Assembly: GCA_016296205.1 (NCBI GenBank)
Contig: JAEDJS010000033.1
Location: forward strand, 1 to 23,216
Length of the DNA stretch: 23,216 nucleotides
Source of the DNA: Treponema sp.
Lineage (GTDB): Bacteria > Spirochaetota > Spirochaetia > Treponematales > Treponemataceae
Direction of reading: 5' to 3'
Position numbers and translations under genes: made by a program. The notes under the pieces were generated by a model. It was not told the DNA's origin. It made no database searches and was given only the letters and a program-made list of their open reading frames with translations. The first letter of the stretch is position 1. Every line of letters starts with the position of its first letter. Below are positions 7,906 to 15,576 of the stretch, piece by piece.

Positions 7906-8106
7906 TCAACTTAATGCTTCTCGTTCACTTACAGGCTGCTGACTCTGGCTTGTGGTGTCCTGGGAGCGTTCCTGCAGCATTTCTGCGTCTTCGTGGCCTA
8001 AAGAATTTGTCCACTGAGTGTAATTTGATTTTGCAGGTTTCTTTTTTGGTGGCAGCGGGTGACTGTACTGACTGCGCATTTTTGAATAGTATTCGTAATC
8101 GTCCAT
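7906..8106 (-). CDS. Possible 66-residue hydrophilic protein of unknown function
   Basis: I do not recognise this product. It is hydrophilic, rich in Ser, Gln, Tyr and Pro, with a basic PPKKKPAK patch near residues 20-27 and an acidic, Gln-rich tail. It has no signal peptide, membrane segment or Cys motif. Support for a real gene comes from context: its stop codon abuts the ddc stop exactly, like two other convergent pairs here, and an extended -10 (TGATAGAAT in minus-strand sense, 8122-8114) ends 7 nt before its ATG. There is no Shine-Dalgarno sequence, so it would be read from a leaderless mRNA. A plus-strand ORF over the same bases (7914-8249) looks like noncoding translation and runs into the rpmB promoter. 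If neither is real, 7906-8204 is an empty intergenic stretch. Confidence 0.45.
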   Translation of the reverse strand: MDDYEYYSKMRSQYSHPLPPKKKPAKSNYTQWTNSLGHEDAEMLQERSQDTTSQSQQPVSEREALS

Positions 8107-8113
8107 GTTGTGT

Positions 8114-8142
8114 ATTCTATCATGTTTACGAAAAATGGGGAA
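8114..8142 (-). promoter_or_regulatory. Candidate extended -10 promoter for the 66-residue ORF
   Basis: In minus-strand sense TGATAGAAT runs from 8122 to 8114, a TGn plus TAGAAT extended -10. The -35 position at 17 nt reads TTCCCC (8142-8137), a weak match. The expected transcription start falls on or next to the A of the ATG at 8106, with no room for a ribosome binding site. Confidence 0.45.
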
Positions 8143-8204
8143 TATTAGAAAAAAGGTTGAATTTTGGGACGGAATTTAAATTCGCCAAATTCAATGAATT
8201 CTTG

Positions 8205-8233
8205 TTGACACACAGGGGCTATTTAGGTAAAAT
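8205..8233 (+). promoter_or_regulatory. Strong sigma-70 type promoter of rpmB
   Basis: A perfect TTGACA (8205-8210) is followed by a 17 nt spacer and TAAAAT (8228-8233). The start of transcription should lie near 8240, giving a leader of about 33 nt that contains the AGGAAGG ribosome binding site of rpmB. Confidence 0.85.
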
Positions 8234-8273
8234 ATCTAAACTCACGTGAAAACTTTTTAGGAAGGTGAATATT

Positions 8274-8507
8274 ATGTCTAGACAATGCGATTGTTGCGGT
8301 AAAAAACCAATGTATGGTAACACAGTTAGCAAAACATACAACCATATCAGACGCACTTGGAGACCAAATATTATTAAAGTAAAGACCGTACTTGAAGGCA
8401 GAACACTTACACTTAATGTTTGTACACGCTGTCTTAAAAGCGGTTTCATTCAGAAGAAAGTAAACGTTGTACCAGCTAATGCAGGTGCAAAAAAAGACGC
8501 TGAATAA
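8274..8507 (+). CDS. rpmB: 50S ribosomal protein L28, zinc-ribbon (C+) form
   Basis: L28 is a structural protein of the large ribosomal subunit. The start at 8274 (MSRQCDCCGKKP) has AGGAAGG at 8259-8265. The 77-residue product has the conserved GNTVSKTYNHIRRTWRPNI core. It keeps two cysteine pairs, CDCC near the N-terminus and CTRC near residue 50, so it is the zinc-binding form rather than the cysteine-free paralogue. It is a single-gene transcription unit, bounded by a strong promoter at 8205-8233 and a terminator at 8529-8573. Confidence 0.97.
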   Translation: MSRQCDCCGKKPMYGNTVSKTYNHIRRTWRPNIIKVKTVLEGRTLTLNVCTRCLKSGFIQKKVNVVPANAGAKKDAE

Positions 8508-8528
8508 TTTACAGGCTATTTGGTTTAT

Positions 8529-8573
8529 AACCCGCTGCTGGTGATGTGCACTTCACTGGACGGCGGGTTTTTT
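8529..8573 (+). terminator. Intrinsic terminator after rpmB
   Basis: AACCCGC (8529-8535) pairs with GCGGGTT (8563-8569), and a shorter inner GTGA/TCAC helix may stack inside. A run of T residues ends the structure at 8573. The hairpin starts 21 nt after the rpmB stop codon and closes that unit. Confidence 0.85.
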
Positions 8574-8639
8574 ATTTTAAATATTTTGTAACTATTTAAT
8601 TTCATTGTGGTTAATCTTTATGAAAATACAGGAGGCATA

Positions 8640-9554
8640 ATGAAGTTAATTGCAGTTCGTAAATCAATTTTAAAATCAATTTTATCTCTTTTTGCAACCG
8701 CTTTGCTTTTTGCAGGTTGTGGCAATAATTCAGGCAAAGCTCTTACAGACAGCGGAATTGTTTCTGCTCCAAGATTAATGTCTAAGAATGCAAATTTCTC
8801 TACTGTAGAAGTTGCAGAAGTTGCAGAAGATGATACTGAACTTAAAATGGATTATAATTCTCCAGATCCTTATCCTCAGGATAAAAAGTTGATTAAGACT
8901 GGGAATGTAGATATTGAAGTTCAAAGCTTGAGTCAGACAATTTTGGCTGTGGAACAGATAGTTGGACAGTTTGGCGGGTATATTTCCAATACCAATGAAA
9001 CCCAGTCCAATGTTTACCTTACTGTTCAGATTCCAAGTGAAAACTTTGACAGTGTAATTAATTTAGTTGGTGACTTTGGAAAAATCCGTCGTAAAAATAT
9101 TTACACAAGTGACGTAACAGATCAGTATTACGACCTTGAAACCCGTTTGTTAACTAAAAGAGAATTGCTAAAGAAGCTCCAGGGGTATCTAAAAAATGCT
9201 TCCAATATGGACGAGATTTTAAAGATTGAAACAAAAATTTCCGACGTTACAAGTGAACTGGAAGTTATGCAGGGACAGATGAACCGTTTGTCTAAGCAGA
9301 TCAGTTTTTCTACAATTACAATTAATGCGAAACTTCCGGCAAACCATACAGAAGAAGGATTTGTGTTTCCTGATGCAAAGGAAGGTTTTAGGGATTTTGG
9401 TTCTAACTTAGTTGAGTTTGTATTCAATTTCTTTATGGCTGTTCTGTACATTGTTGTGTTTGGAACTCCAATTGTTCTGTTCCTGATTTTCCTTTACTGG
9501 TTGTGTTTTGGAAAACTTGGTCTTGTTAAGAAATTATTCAAGAAAGCAAAATAA
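8640..9554 (+). CDS. DUF4349 domain lipoprotein with C-terminal membrane segment
   Basis: The start at 8640 has AGGAGG at 8630-8635 with a short 4 nt gap; an earlier in-frame GTG at 8607 lacks a site. The 304-residue product begins with a lipoprotein signal ending in LFAGC, with lipidated C27. A DUF4349 body follows: KLIKTGNVDIEV near residue 80, a beta region, then a long helical stretch (about residues 155-215, YDLETRLLTKRELLKKL onward) likely to form an antiparallel coiled coil, then a second beta segment. A strongly hydrophobic helix near residues 265-290 and a basic tail end the protein. It would sit in the envelope, held by lipid at one end and a helix at the other. The family's function is not established. 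It is a single-gene unit closed by a terminator. Confidence 0.9.
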   Translation: MKLIAVRKSILKSILSLFATALLFAGCGNNSGKALTDSGIVSAPRLMSKNANFSTVEVAEVAEDDTELKMDYNSPDPYPQDKKLIKTGNVDIEVQSLSQTILAVEQIVGQFGGYISNTNETQSNVYLTVQIPSENFDSVINLVGDFGKIRRKNIYTSDVTDQYYDLETRLLTKRELLKKLQGYLKNASNMDEILKIETKISDVTSELEVMQGQMNRLSKQISFSTITINAKLPANHTEEGFVFPDAKEGFRDFGSNLVEFVFNFFMAVLYIVVFGTPIVLFLIFLYWLCFGKLGLVKKLFKKAK

Positions 9555-9581
9555 CTTGCCATAATATATCCCCCAATTTTT

Positions 9582-9621
9582 GCCATGCTATAGTTGGATT
9601 GCTGTAGCATGGCTTTTTTTT
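9582..9621 (+). terminator. Intrinsic terminator after the DUF4349 gene
   Basis: GCCATGCTATAG (9582-9593) pairs with CTGTAGCATGGC (9602-9613), 12 pairs with one G-U, around an 8 nt loop. Eight T residues follow (9614-9621). It is one of the strongest terminators in the window and ends only 38 nt before the ATG of the next gene. Confidence 0.92.
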
Positions 9622-9623
9622 GA

Positions 9624-9652
9624 TTGAAAATTTCTTTGTAAAAATATAAACT
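9624..9652 (+). promoter_or_regulatory. Candidate promoter of the MATE gene
   Basis: TTGAAA (9624-9629) is followed by TATAAA at 9645-9650 (15 nt spacer) or by the weaker TAAACT at 9647-9652 (17 nt spacer). Either choice puts the transcription start within a few bases of the ATG at 9660. The preceding terminator leaves only these 38 nt for a promoter, unless read-through supplies the gene. Confidence 0.45.
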
Positions 9653-9659
9653 GTTTGAC

Positions 9660-11048
9660 ATGGATTCAAATATTAAGCAGTTAAAAAATAATTTTGATAA
9701 ATCATTTCTTGCAAAAGTTTTTATTATTGCTGTTCCCATAATTATTCAAAATACAATTACAAATCTTGCCGGGCTTCTTGATAATGTAATGGTGGGCATG
9801 ATCGGTACTGATCAGATGAATGGCGTAAGTGTTGTTAATCAGTTGAATTTTGTTTACAACCTTTGTGTCTGGGGAAGCATTTGTGGTGCCGGAATCTTTA
9901 CTGCTCAGTTTTACGGGAGAAGTGATCATCAGGGAGTAAGGTATACTTTTAGGGCAAAAATTTTTCTTGCACTTTTGATTTCTGTTTTTATTGCTGTTGT
10001 GTATTTTTTTGCAGGTGATTTTTTAATCAACTTGTTTCTTCATAAAACAGACAATATTGGAAATCCAGAATTAACTTTGCTTTACGGCAAAAATTATTTA
10101 AGAATCTGTCTTATTGGTTTTTTCCCTTTTTCTATTGCAATGAGTTATTCCAACACTCTTCGTGGAATTGGAGAAACTCGTATTCCGATGATTGGGGGAA
10201 TCATTGGTGTTGCTGTTAATGTCTGCCTGAATTATATTTTGATTTTTGGAAAGCTTGGCGCCCCGGAGCTTGGTGTAGAAGGTGCCGCTGTTGCAACTGT
10301 TGTAAGCCGATTCTGTGAAATGTTTTTTATTGTTGCCTATACTCACATTAAGAAAAACAGATTTGAATTCATTCAGGGAGCTTTTAAATCACTAAAAATT
10401 CCATTTGATCTTCTTAAGAAAATTCTCATAAAGGGAACTCCTCTTGCGGCCAATGAATGCTTGTGGGCTCTTGGTTTAACTTTTTTAAATCAGACTTATT
10501 CATTCAGGGGACTTGCGGTTGTTGGTGCACTGAATATTACAAGTACAATTACTAATCTTTTTAATGTATTTCTTTTTGCAATGGGAGAAAGTATAAGCAT
10601 TATTGTTGGCCAGCTTTTAGGGGCCGGCAAAAAGGATGAATCAAAATCAACTGCTTTAAAATTAATTTTTTTAAGTGCTTCAACTTGTGTTCTTGTTGCT
10701 CTGGTTTTGTTTTTGTGCAGAAGCTTTTTTCCGGGAATTTACAACACAGAGGCAGAAGTAAAAAATCTTGCTTCAAAATTTATTTCTGTTGCAGCTTGTA
10801 TTATGCCTGTTAATGCAATTGTTCACTGCTGTTATTTTACATTAAGATGCGGTGGAAAAACTTTTATTACATTCCTGTTTGACAGCTTATTTGTATGGGC
10901 AGTGCTTGTTCCTTTAAGCTTTTGCCTTGTACATTTTACTTCTCTTGAAATTCTGATTATTTACGCAATTGTAACATCCAGCGATATTTTAAAAGCTGTA
11001 ATTGGCGTAATTCTTGTTAACAGAGGAATATGGATTCAGCAGCTGTAG
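9660..11048 (+). CDS. MATE family efflux transporter
   Basis: This inner-membrane antiporter family exports drugs, dyes or metabolites using a sodium or proton gradient. The 462-residue product has about twelve hydrophobic segments in two similar halves. The N-terminal half has FIIAVPIIIQNTITNLAGLLDNVMVG, a recognisable MATE TM1 pattern with an early Gln-Asn pair; the equivalent segment of the second half starts GTPLAANECLWALG near residue 260. The substrate cannot be read from sequence. The ATG at 9660 has no Shine-Dalgarno sequence and no other start codon precedes the first helix, so translation from a leaderless or nearly leaderless mRNA is likely. The stop codon lies 1 nt from the stop of the convergent OmpA-like gene. 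Confidence 0.95.
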   Translation: MDSNIKQLKNNFDKSFLAKVFIIAVPIIIQNTITNLAGLLDNVMVGMIGTDQMNGVSVVNQLNFVYNLCVWGSICGAGIFTAQFYGRSDHQGVRYTFRAKIFLALLISVFIAVVYFFAGDFLINLFLHKTDNIGNPELTLLYGKNYLRICLIGFFPFSIAMSYSNTLRGIGETRIPMIGGIIGVAVNVCLNYILIFGKLGAPELGVEGAAVATVVSRFCEMFFIVAYTHIKKNRFEFIQGAFKSLKIPFDLLKKILIKGTPLAANECLWALGLTFLNQTYSFRGLAVVGALNITSTITNLFNVFLFAMGESISIIVGQLLGAGKKDESKSTALKLIFLSASTCVLVALVLFLCRSFFPGIYNTEAEVKNLASKFISVAACIMPVNAIVHCCYFTLRCGGKTFITFLFDSLFVWAVLVPLSFCLVHFTSLEILIIYAIVTSSDILKAVIGVILVNRGIWIQQL

Positions 11049-11049
11049 T

Positions 11050-12462
11050 TTATTTTCTTCTTTGAATGTAACTGCTTTTTGGCATAACAGTTATTACAAC
11101 TCTACGGTTTTGGGCTCTGCCTTCTGGAGTATCATTGTCTGCTACAGGAAGAGTTCCGCCGTAACCTTTGTATGTAAAGATAGAGCGGTCAATTCCTTCC
11201 TGGGACAGTGCATCAATAATTGCCTGGGCTCGCTGAATACTAAGTATGAGCTGACCGTTAGGCTTGTTTACATCGGCAGTGTGACCTTCAACAAGAATGC
11301 TAAAATCACTGTTGGCAAGAATCTTTTTAAGTGAGTTTGCAATTGTTTCTATTCTTGGACGTTCTTCTGGTAAAAGTTCAGGACTGTCTGCAATGAATTT
11401 AAGATTCTGCATAAGGAGCTGGATTCCCGTTGGACCGTCAATTAAAATTGTATCCGGAACTTTGTTTTCTACAATAAATTTTTTAATCTGCTGATATGCA
11501 AGGTAATATTTTTTGTTCTTTTCTGGAGCAGATACTTTTCTTGTTAAAACATTTTCGTCAAGAAGAATTACAACTTTGCCATCTTCCAGGAGTTTTCTGT
11601 TCTGCTGGTTGCCTGCAATTTTAAGATAATCTTCGTGGCTTACAACTGGATCACACCGGTTAACACCAAACACTTCTTTTGCAGTAATCCAGAGAGGATC
11701 TTTACCAATTTGTTTTTCGTATTTTTTTATGTCATCACTGCTGCTGTAAAAAACAATTCCCATGTTTCTGGCTCTTTCTGGATCAACCATGGCTTTTTCG
11801 TACAGGATATTCATTTGCGTATCATAAATTTTAGGGAACAGACAGGGATCAACTGGGGCACTTGAAAATTCTCCGTGAATTGGAAGAGTTCCTCTGGCGT
11901 CAATAATAATTCCACTGTAACCTCTTGTGGAAATATGTTCCAATGGTTCTTCGATTTCATAAGGAACTCTGTGGCGAACCATAATCGATCCTAAATCCTG
12001 AATTGTAATTGAATGACTTGTGCGCAGGTTTATTCCATCGGATGCAAAGAAAGGCGGAGTGTACCGTGAGTTTTCTATAAGATGAGTAATGTCTTCCAAG
12101 GTGAGTGTGCCTTCTACAACAAGGTCATTAAGAGTCTGGGTGTCGTCAACGTAAAGAGAAAGCAACGGATCTTTTATAAGAACTGGCAGTTCCATCTGGA
12201 TTTTTTTTACGGCACTGCTTTTTCCGCTTGGCATTGGAATATTTGCTTTGTTTATGTTTAAATCAATTGTAGAGTTAAAAGTTTTTTTGTTCCAGTCAAC
12301 AATACTGCTGGAGGTGATTACTGCATCTTCTGGGGCAATACTGGAATTAAGGGCTGCAAGTCGGGCGGCTTCTTCTTCGTCCTGTTTAACAAGCTGATAA
12401 TTTTGTGCAGATACTGATGATACAATTGCAGCAAAAATCAACAGTGATAGAAATTTTTTCAT
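11050..12462 (-). CDS. OmpA-like peptidoglycan-binding protein, Tp0624-like
   Basis: The 470-residue product starts with a cleavable signal peptide (MKKFLSLLIF through SVSAQ). A long N-terminal region of unknown fold follows, containing GYSGIIIDARGTLPIHG near residue 155, a motif I associate with treponemal proteins of this type. The last 130 or so residues form an OmpA C-terminal domain: FSILVEGHTAD, LSIQRAQAIIDAL, and GRAQNRRVVI with the expected Asp and Arg residues for binding diaminopimelate or ornithine in peptidoglycan. Length and layout resemble T. pallidum Tp0624, a three-domain periplasmic protein; this parallel is from memory. GAGG nine bases before the ATG is the ribosome binding site. 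It is the last of three envelope genes on this strand, 93 nt after the transglycosylase, and may also have its own weak promoter. Confidence 0.9.
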   Translation of the reverse strand: MKKFLSLLIFAAIVSSVSAQNYQLVKQDEEEAARLAALNSSIAPEDAVITSSSIVDWNKKTFNSTIDLNINKANIPMPSGKSSAVKKIQMELPVLIKDPLLSLYVDDTQTLNDLVVEGTLTLEDITHLIENSRYTPPFFASDGINLRTSHSITIQDLGSIMVRHRVPYEIEEPLEHISTRGYSGIIIDARGTLPIHGEFSSAPVDPCLFPKIYDTQMNILYEKAMVDPERARNMGIVFYSSSDDIKKYEKQIGKDPLWITAKEVFGVNRCDPVVSHEDYLKIAGNQQNRKLLEDGKVVILLDENVLTRKVSAPEKNKKYYLAYQQIKKFIVENKVPDTILIDGPTGIQLLMQNLKFIADSPELLPEERPRIETIANSLKKILANSDFSILVEGHTADVNKPNGQLILSIQRAQAIIDALSQEGIDRSIFTYKGYGGTLPVADNDTPEGRAQNRRVVITVMPKSSYIQRRK

Positions 12463-12490
12463 TTATCTGTGCCTCTTTAAATAGTAAACA

Positions 12491-12521
12491 ATTCTAAAGT
12501 TGAATAGATACACTGGTTCAA
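12491..12521 (-). promoter_or_regulatory. Weak candidate promoter for the OmpA-like gene
   Basis: In minus-strand sense TTGAAC (12521-12516) and TAGAAT (12496-12491) are separated by 19 nt, longer than ideal. They lie in the 93 nt between the transglycosylase stop and the OmpA-like start. The gene could equally be served by read-through from upstream. Confidence 0.3.
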
Positions 12522-12555
12522 AATCTTTAGTTTTTTTAAACTTAATATGATTTTT

Positions 12556-13776
12556 CTATTTAAATATCGGAATAATTAATGATTGGTTTATAGAAAGAAC
12601 TGAATTTTCTTTTATTCCGTTTGCTTGGCACAATTCTTTTACTGTAACACCGTATTGTTTGGAGATTCCCCACAAAGTGTCGCCTTTTTGAACTTTTATC
12701 ATAAGAACATCTTTTGGAATGAATGCATTTTCCAGGAGCTTCTGGCTTGATTCTCCTGTTCCTTTGGGAAACCGTAGTGTGTATGTCTGCTGGGGTGGAG
12801 TGCAGCCTTTAAGTAAACAGGGATTAAGAAATTTTATTGTTTCAGAAGGAATTTTGGTAATCTCTGCTATCTGGCTGTAACTGAGCATTCCTGTAATCTT
12901 TACATAATCAAATTCTTCCGGAACTGTGTATTCAATTAATTTGTCTGCAGCTCCAATTTCTATGGCTCCATAATATTCTGCATTTTCTACGATGTCGGCA
13001 ATAGCCAGTAATTTTGGAACATAATGAGTAGTCTGGCTGGAAAGATATCCTTTGGATGCAAGATACCAGTAGTCTTTTTTACCAGCTTTATTAATTGCCC
13101 TCTGCATTGCTCCTGCACCACAGTTGTATGCTCCAATTGCCAGTGCCCAGTCTCCAAACTGTCTGTAATTATCTTTTAATTTTTTTATTGCAGCATCCGT
13201 TGCCAGCCAGGGATCTTTTCTCTGGTCATACCAGTTATTCTTTGTCAGAAAAGGGTACATGCTGTTGGCCATAAACTGCCACATTCCTACAGCTCCACTT
13301 CTGGATATTGCAGTTATTTTGTAATTGCTTTCTACAACCGGCAGGTACTGCAGTACCATTGGCATTTTGTTTTCCTTTAGTTTCTGCCGCACATAAGGTC
13401 TGTAGGGAACAGAGTCGCTTAATACACCTGCCAGCCATGTTCTGTTAATATTACGGAGCAGAATATTCCGTTCTTTTACTGTGAGGTAATGATCCTGTCC
13501 TTTTATATCAATTGTGTTTCTTACTGGATCTGGAATAATTTCTCCAAGTTCGGATTCAGTAATAATTCTTGGTGCAGAGGAATGAACTGATGGCGGAGGG
13601 TTTTTAATTTCGGGAGTTTTGGACAATGGTTGGGGCATAGGTGGGGCTGCTTTAAGAATTTCCTGGTAAAAAACTGCTTCTTCATCATCAACTAATTGCT
13701 GGGCAAAAAGAAAGGATGATGCAAGTTGAGTAAGGATAAAAAATGATGAATAAATTATGAGCTTATAGTTTTTCAC
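12556..13776 (-). CDS. MltD-like lytic transglycosylase with C-terminal LysM domain
   Basis: This periplasmic enzyme is predicted to cleave the glycan strand of peptidoglycan, forming 1,6-anhydro-muramyl ends. The 406-residue product has a signal peptide (about residues 1-26), a Pro-rich linker, an SLT domain with the motifs LPVVESNY (catalytic E149), GAVGMWQFM and AIGAYNCGAGAM, and a LysM repeat at about 359-406 (QKGDTLWGISKQYGV) for peptidoglycan binding. Translation starts at a GTG (13776-13774). This start is needed to keep the signal peptide and has AGGA ten bases upstream. The gene overlaps the end of the upstream TPR lipoprotein by 14 nt, so translational coupling is likely. Only one LysM is present; some MltD proteins have two or more. 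Confidence 0.94.
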   Translation of the reverse strand: MKNYKLIIYSSFFILTQLASSFLFAQQLVDDEEAVFYQEILKAAPPMPQPLSKTPEIKNPPPSVHSSAPRIITESELGEIIPDPVRNTIDIKGQDHYLTVKERNILLRNINRTWLAGVLSDSVPYRPYVRQKLKENKMPMVLQYLPVVESNYKITAISRSGAVGMWQFMANSMYPFLTKNNWYDQRKDPWLATDAAIKKLKDNYRQFGDWALAIGAYNCGAGAMQRAINKAGKKDYWYLASKGYLSSQTTHYVPKLLAIADIVENAEYYGAIEIGAADKLIEYTVPEEFDYVKITGMLSYSQIAEITKIPSETIKFLNPCLLKGCTPPQQTYTLRFPKGTGESSQKLLENAFIPKDVLMIKVQKGDTLWGISKQYGVTVKELCQANGIKENSVLSINQSLIIPIFK

Positions 13777-14821
13777 CGAAATAAATTCCTGCCCATTCCC
13801 ATCTTCCGTGGATATCCGGGTCTGCAGGGAAATTTACTTTTCTGAAATATAAATACCAGGTGTTGATATACTGACTCCATCCGTAAGTTCTAAGGTAACC
13901 TTCTGTTGGTGAACTCATTTCGTCCAGTTCAGCATCGTATCGTATTCTGTTGCTGTTCATAAATGAACGCATACTAAAACTTTCCTGGGCATTAGCATCG
14001 GTTTCTTCCTGTCTCCAGCTCATGGCAAAGAAATTGACTTTTGAGCGGTAACGGTCTAATGCACTGGAATTGTAAGTAGAAATTGCTTTTTTTACAGCGG
14101 CAACAAGTGCGTCACAGCTTTCAAATGTCCAGTCTTTTGGAGAATTGTTAAAGTCGATTATTCGTTTTGTATTCTGGTAAGCATCTGGTAATCCAGGAAT
14201 CTGAATTGTTGCCGCATCATCCTGTTCCAGAAATAACTGATAACTTTTAATTGCTTTGTCCCATTCGCCAACCTTTTCGTATTCAATACCAAGACGTTCG
14301 TAAAGCTCTGTAATTGAAACTTCTTTTGGAAACCTTGTAAGCAGCTGGTTATAATAGGAAATTTTGTTGGTAGGGTTTTTACTCAGCCTGATAAGATTCT
14401 GGAGGCAGATATAGTGAACGCTTTTGCCCTGAACAATCAAATCGCTGTAATTTTTAATGATTTTTTCAAAGTAATAACTGGCAATGGGTTCCGCATTTGT
14501 TTCCATGTAGGCATGAGCAGTCATTAATAGCCAGTAAGCGTTGTACATGTCTTCCGGATTGTTTTCTACCCATTCAGTCAGAAACAGAATAAGTGAATTG
14601 TGATCCTTTATCTGTAGCATGTTTTCTGCAATTTTATTTACAATTGCGTATCTTGTCTGGTCAGAAAGTTCTTTTTCTTTGAGAAGGTTTTCCAGTTGAT
14701 TCTGGTTCAATTTATATGTTTTTGCTGATGCGGAATTTTTTGAACTGCAGCCCATAAAAGCAGCAGAGCAGAAAAATAAAACTGCAGCAGTTAATGTTGT
14801 TTTTATCCCTTTAAAAATCAT
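13763..14821 (-). CDS. TPR-type lipoprotein, envelope associated
   Basis: The 352-residue product has a lipoprotein signal ending AFMGC (lipidated C25). Helical repeats follow, including a clear tetratricopeptide unit (about residues 163-205, LYERLGIEYEKVGEWDKAIKSY). The C-terminal third is not a repeat; it is rich in aromatic residues, ends in WEWAGIYFGEKL and is unrecognised. It overlaps the transglycosylase gene by 14 nt, which suggests it scaffolds or regulates that enzyme at the membrane; this is inference. The ATG has no Shine-Dalgarno sequence. A good promoter with TTGGAA, 17 nt and TACAAT ends 6 nt before it, so the mRNA is probably leaderless. Confidence 0.8.
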   Translation of the reverse strand: MIFKGIKTTLTAAVLFFCSAAFMGCSSKNSASAKTYKLNQNQLENLLKEKELSDQTRYAIVNKIAENMLQIKDHNSLILFLTEWVENNPEDMYNAYWLLMTAHAYMETNAEPIASYYFEKIIKNYSDLIVQGKSVHYICLQNLIRLSKNPTNKISYYNQLLTRFPKEVSITELYERLGIEYEKVGEWDKAIKSYQLFLEQDDAATIQIPGLPDAYQNTKRIIDFNNSPKDWTFESCDALVAAVKKAISTYNSSALDRYRSKVNFFAMSWRQEETDANAQESFSMRSFMNSNRIRYDAELDEMSSPTEGYLRTYGWSQYINTWYLYFRKVNFPADPDIHGRWEWAGIYFGEKL

Positions 14822-14827
14822 AATTGA

Positions 14828-14856
14828 ATTGTATCAAATTATTTGTAATTTTCCAA
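14828..14856 (-). promoter_or_regulatory. Extended -10 promoter of the envelope gene group
   Basis: In minus-strand sense TTGGAA (14856-14851) and TACAAT (14833-14828) are separated by 17 nt, with TG one base before the -10 (TGATACAAT). The -10 ends 6 nt before the ATG at 14821, so the predicted first transcribed base is the A of the start codon. Confidence 0.7.
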
Positions 14857-14900
14857 TAAGAAGACTGTTAAAATATTATGTAGTATTAAATAAAAAAAAA

Positions 14901-14909
14901 TGATATACT
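14901..14909 (+). promoter_or_regulatory. Extended -10 promoter of the six-helix membrane protein gene
   Basis: TGATATACT is an extended -10 (TGn plus TATACT, 14904-14909). No good -35 is seen at 17 nt (TAGTAT, 14881-14886). The start of transcription should lie near 14916, leaving a short leader with the GGAG site used at 14935. It is divergent from the promoter at 14828-14856. Confidence 0.55.
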
Positions 14910-14934
14910 AAAAAGCAGATTGATGGAGTATTTT

Positions 14935-15576
14935 ATGGCAGATGATAAAAAAAAGCAGAAAGATGGAAAAGTTAAAGTTCCGCAGATTGATTTTACGAAA
15001 ATTGGTGTTAAGCAGCAGATAATTCTTGGTGCGGGGCTTATTCTCCTTATAGCCGGAATTGTTCTTCTTGCAGGAATTATTTCTTCCAATATGATGGAAC
15101 GCCCTATGCATTTTGCCTGGGGACCTCTTGTTCTTTTTGCTGGCGGCACAGTTCTTCTGTTTCTTACACTTGTCCGCATTCAGAATAGTATCTGTATTTT
15201 TTTGAGCATTTGGGCTCTTCTTAGTGGAGTCCTTCTGCTTTGTACAAATACTGGAATTATGAATTTAACTTTAAAAGAACTGTGGCCTCTTATAGTTGTT
15301 TTTGGCGGTATAAGTCTTGTTCCAACCAGTTTTTACAAGTATAAGAGAGTAAGCTCTGTGTTCATTATTCCAGGCGTTATTTTAATCTGTCTGGGAGTTT
15401 TCTTCCTTATGTTCTCCCTTCATTTTATTAAAATTTCTCTTGCCCGTTTTATCTGTTTGTGGTGGCCAGTGCTGATTATTGCTTTGGGTATTTTCCTTGT
15501 TGTAGTATTCTTTGTGCAGCAGAAAAATTCTAAGAAATTTCCTTATATGGTTGATGACAGCCGCGTTGAAATTTAA
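14935..15576 (+). CDS. Six-helix membrane protein with threefold two-helix repeat, DUF5668-like
   Basis: The start at 14935 (MADDKKKQK) has GGAG at 14925-14928; two upstream in-frame starts at 14920 and 14923 precede or overlap that site. The 213-residue product has a basic cytoplasmic N-terminus and six hydrophobic helices at about residues 27-48, 59-80, 87-105, 116-133, 142-162 and 175-195. Every second helix begins with a Trp/Pro/Leu motif: AWGPLVLFAGG, LWPLIVVFGG and WWPVLIIALG, spaced about 57-59 residues. This resembles the LiaI/LiaF transmembrane (DUF5668) type, but I am not certain of the family. Its 3' end overlaps the next lipoprotein gene by 23 nt, so the two are probably co-expressed. 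Function is unknown. Confidence 0.75.
   Translation: MADDKKKQKDGKVKVPQIDFTKIGVKQQIILGAGLILLIAGIVLLAGIISSNMMERPMHFAWGPLVLFAGGTVLLFLTLVRIQNSICIFLSIWALLSGVLLLCTNTGIMNLTLKELWPLIVVFGGISLVPTSFYKYKRVSSVFIIPGVILICLGVFFLMFSLHFIKISLARFICLWWPVLIIALGIFLVVVFFVQQKNSKKFPYMVDDSRVEI

Noticed and set aside
7914..8249. 111-residue plus-strand ORF between ddc and rpmB
   Set aside because: It runs through the rpmB promoter, lacks a ribosome binding site, and its composition (many Cys, Leu, Arg) looks like noncoding translation.
9655..9660. Perfect TTGACA at the MATE start codon
   Set aside because: No usable -10 lies 16-18 nt downstream, and a promoter there would start transcription inside the gene.
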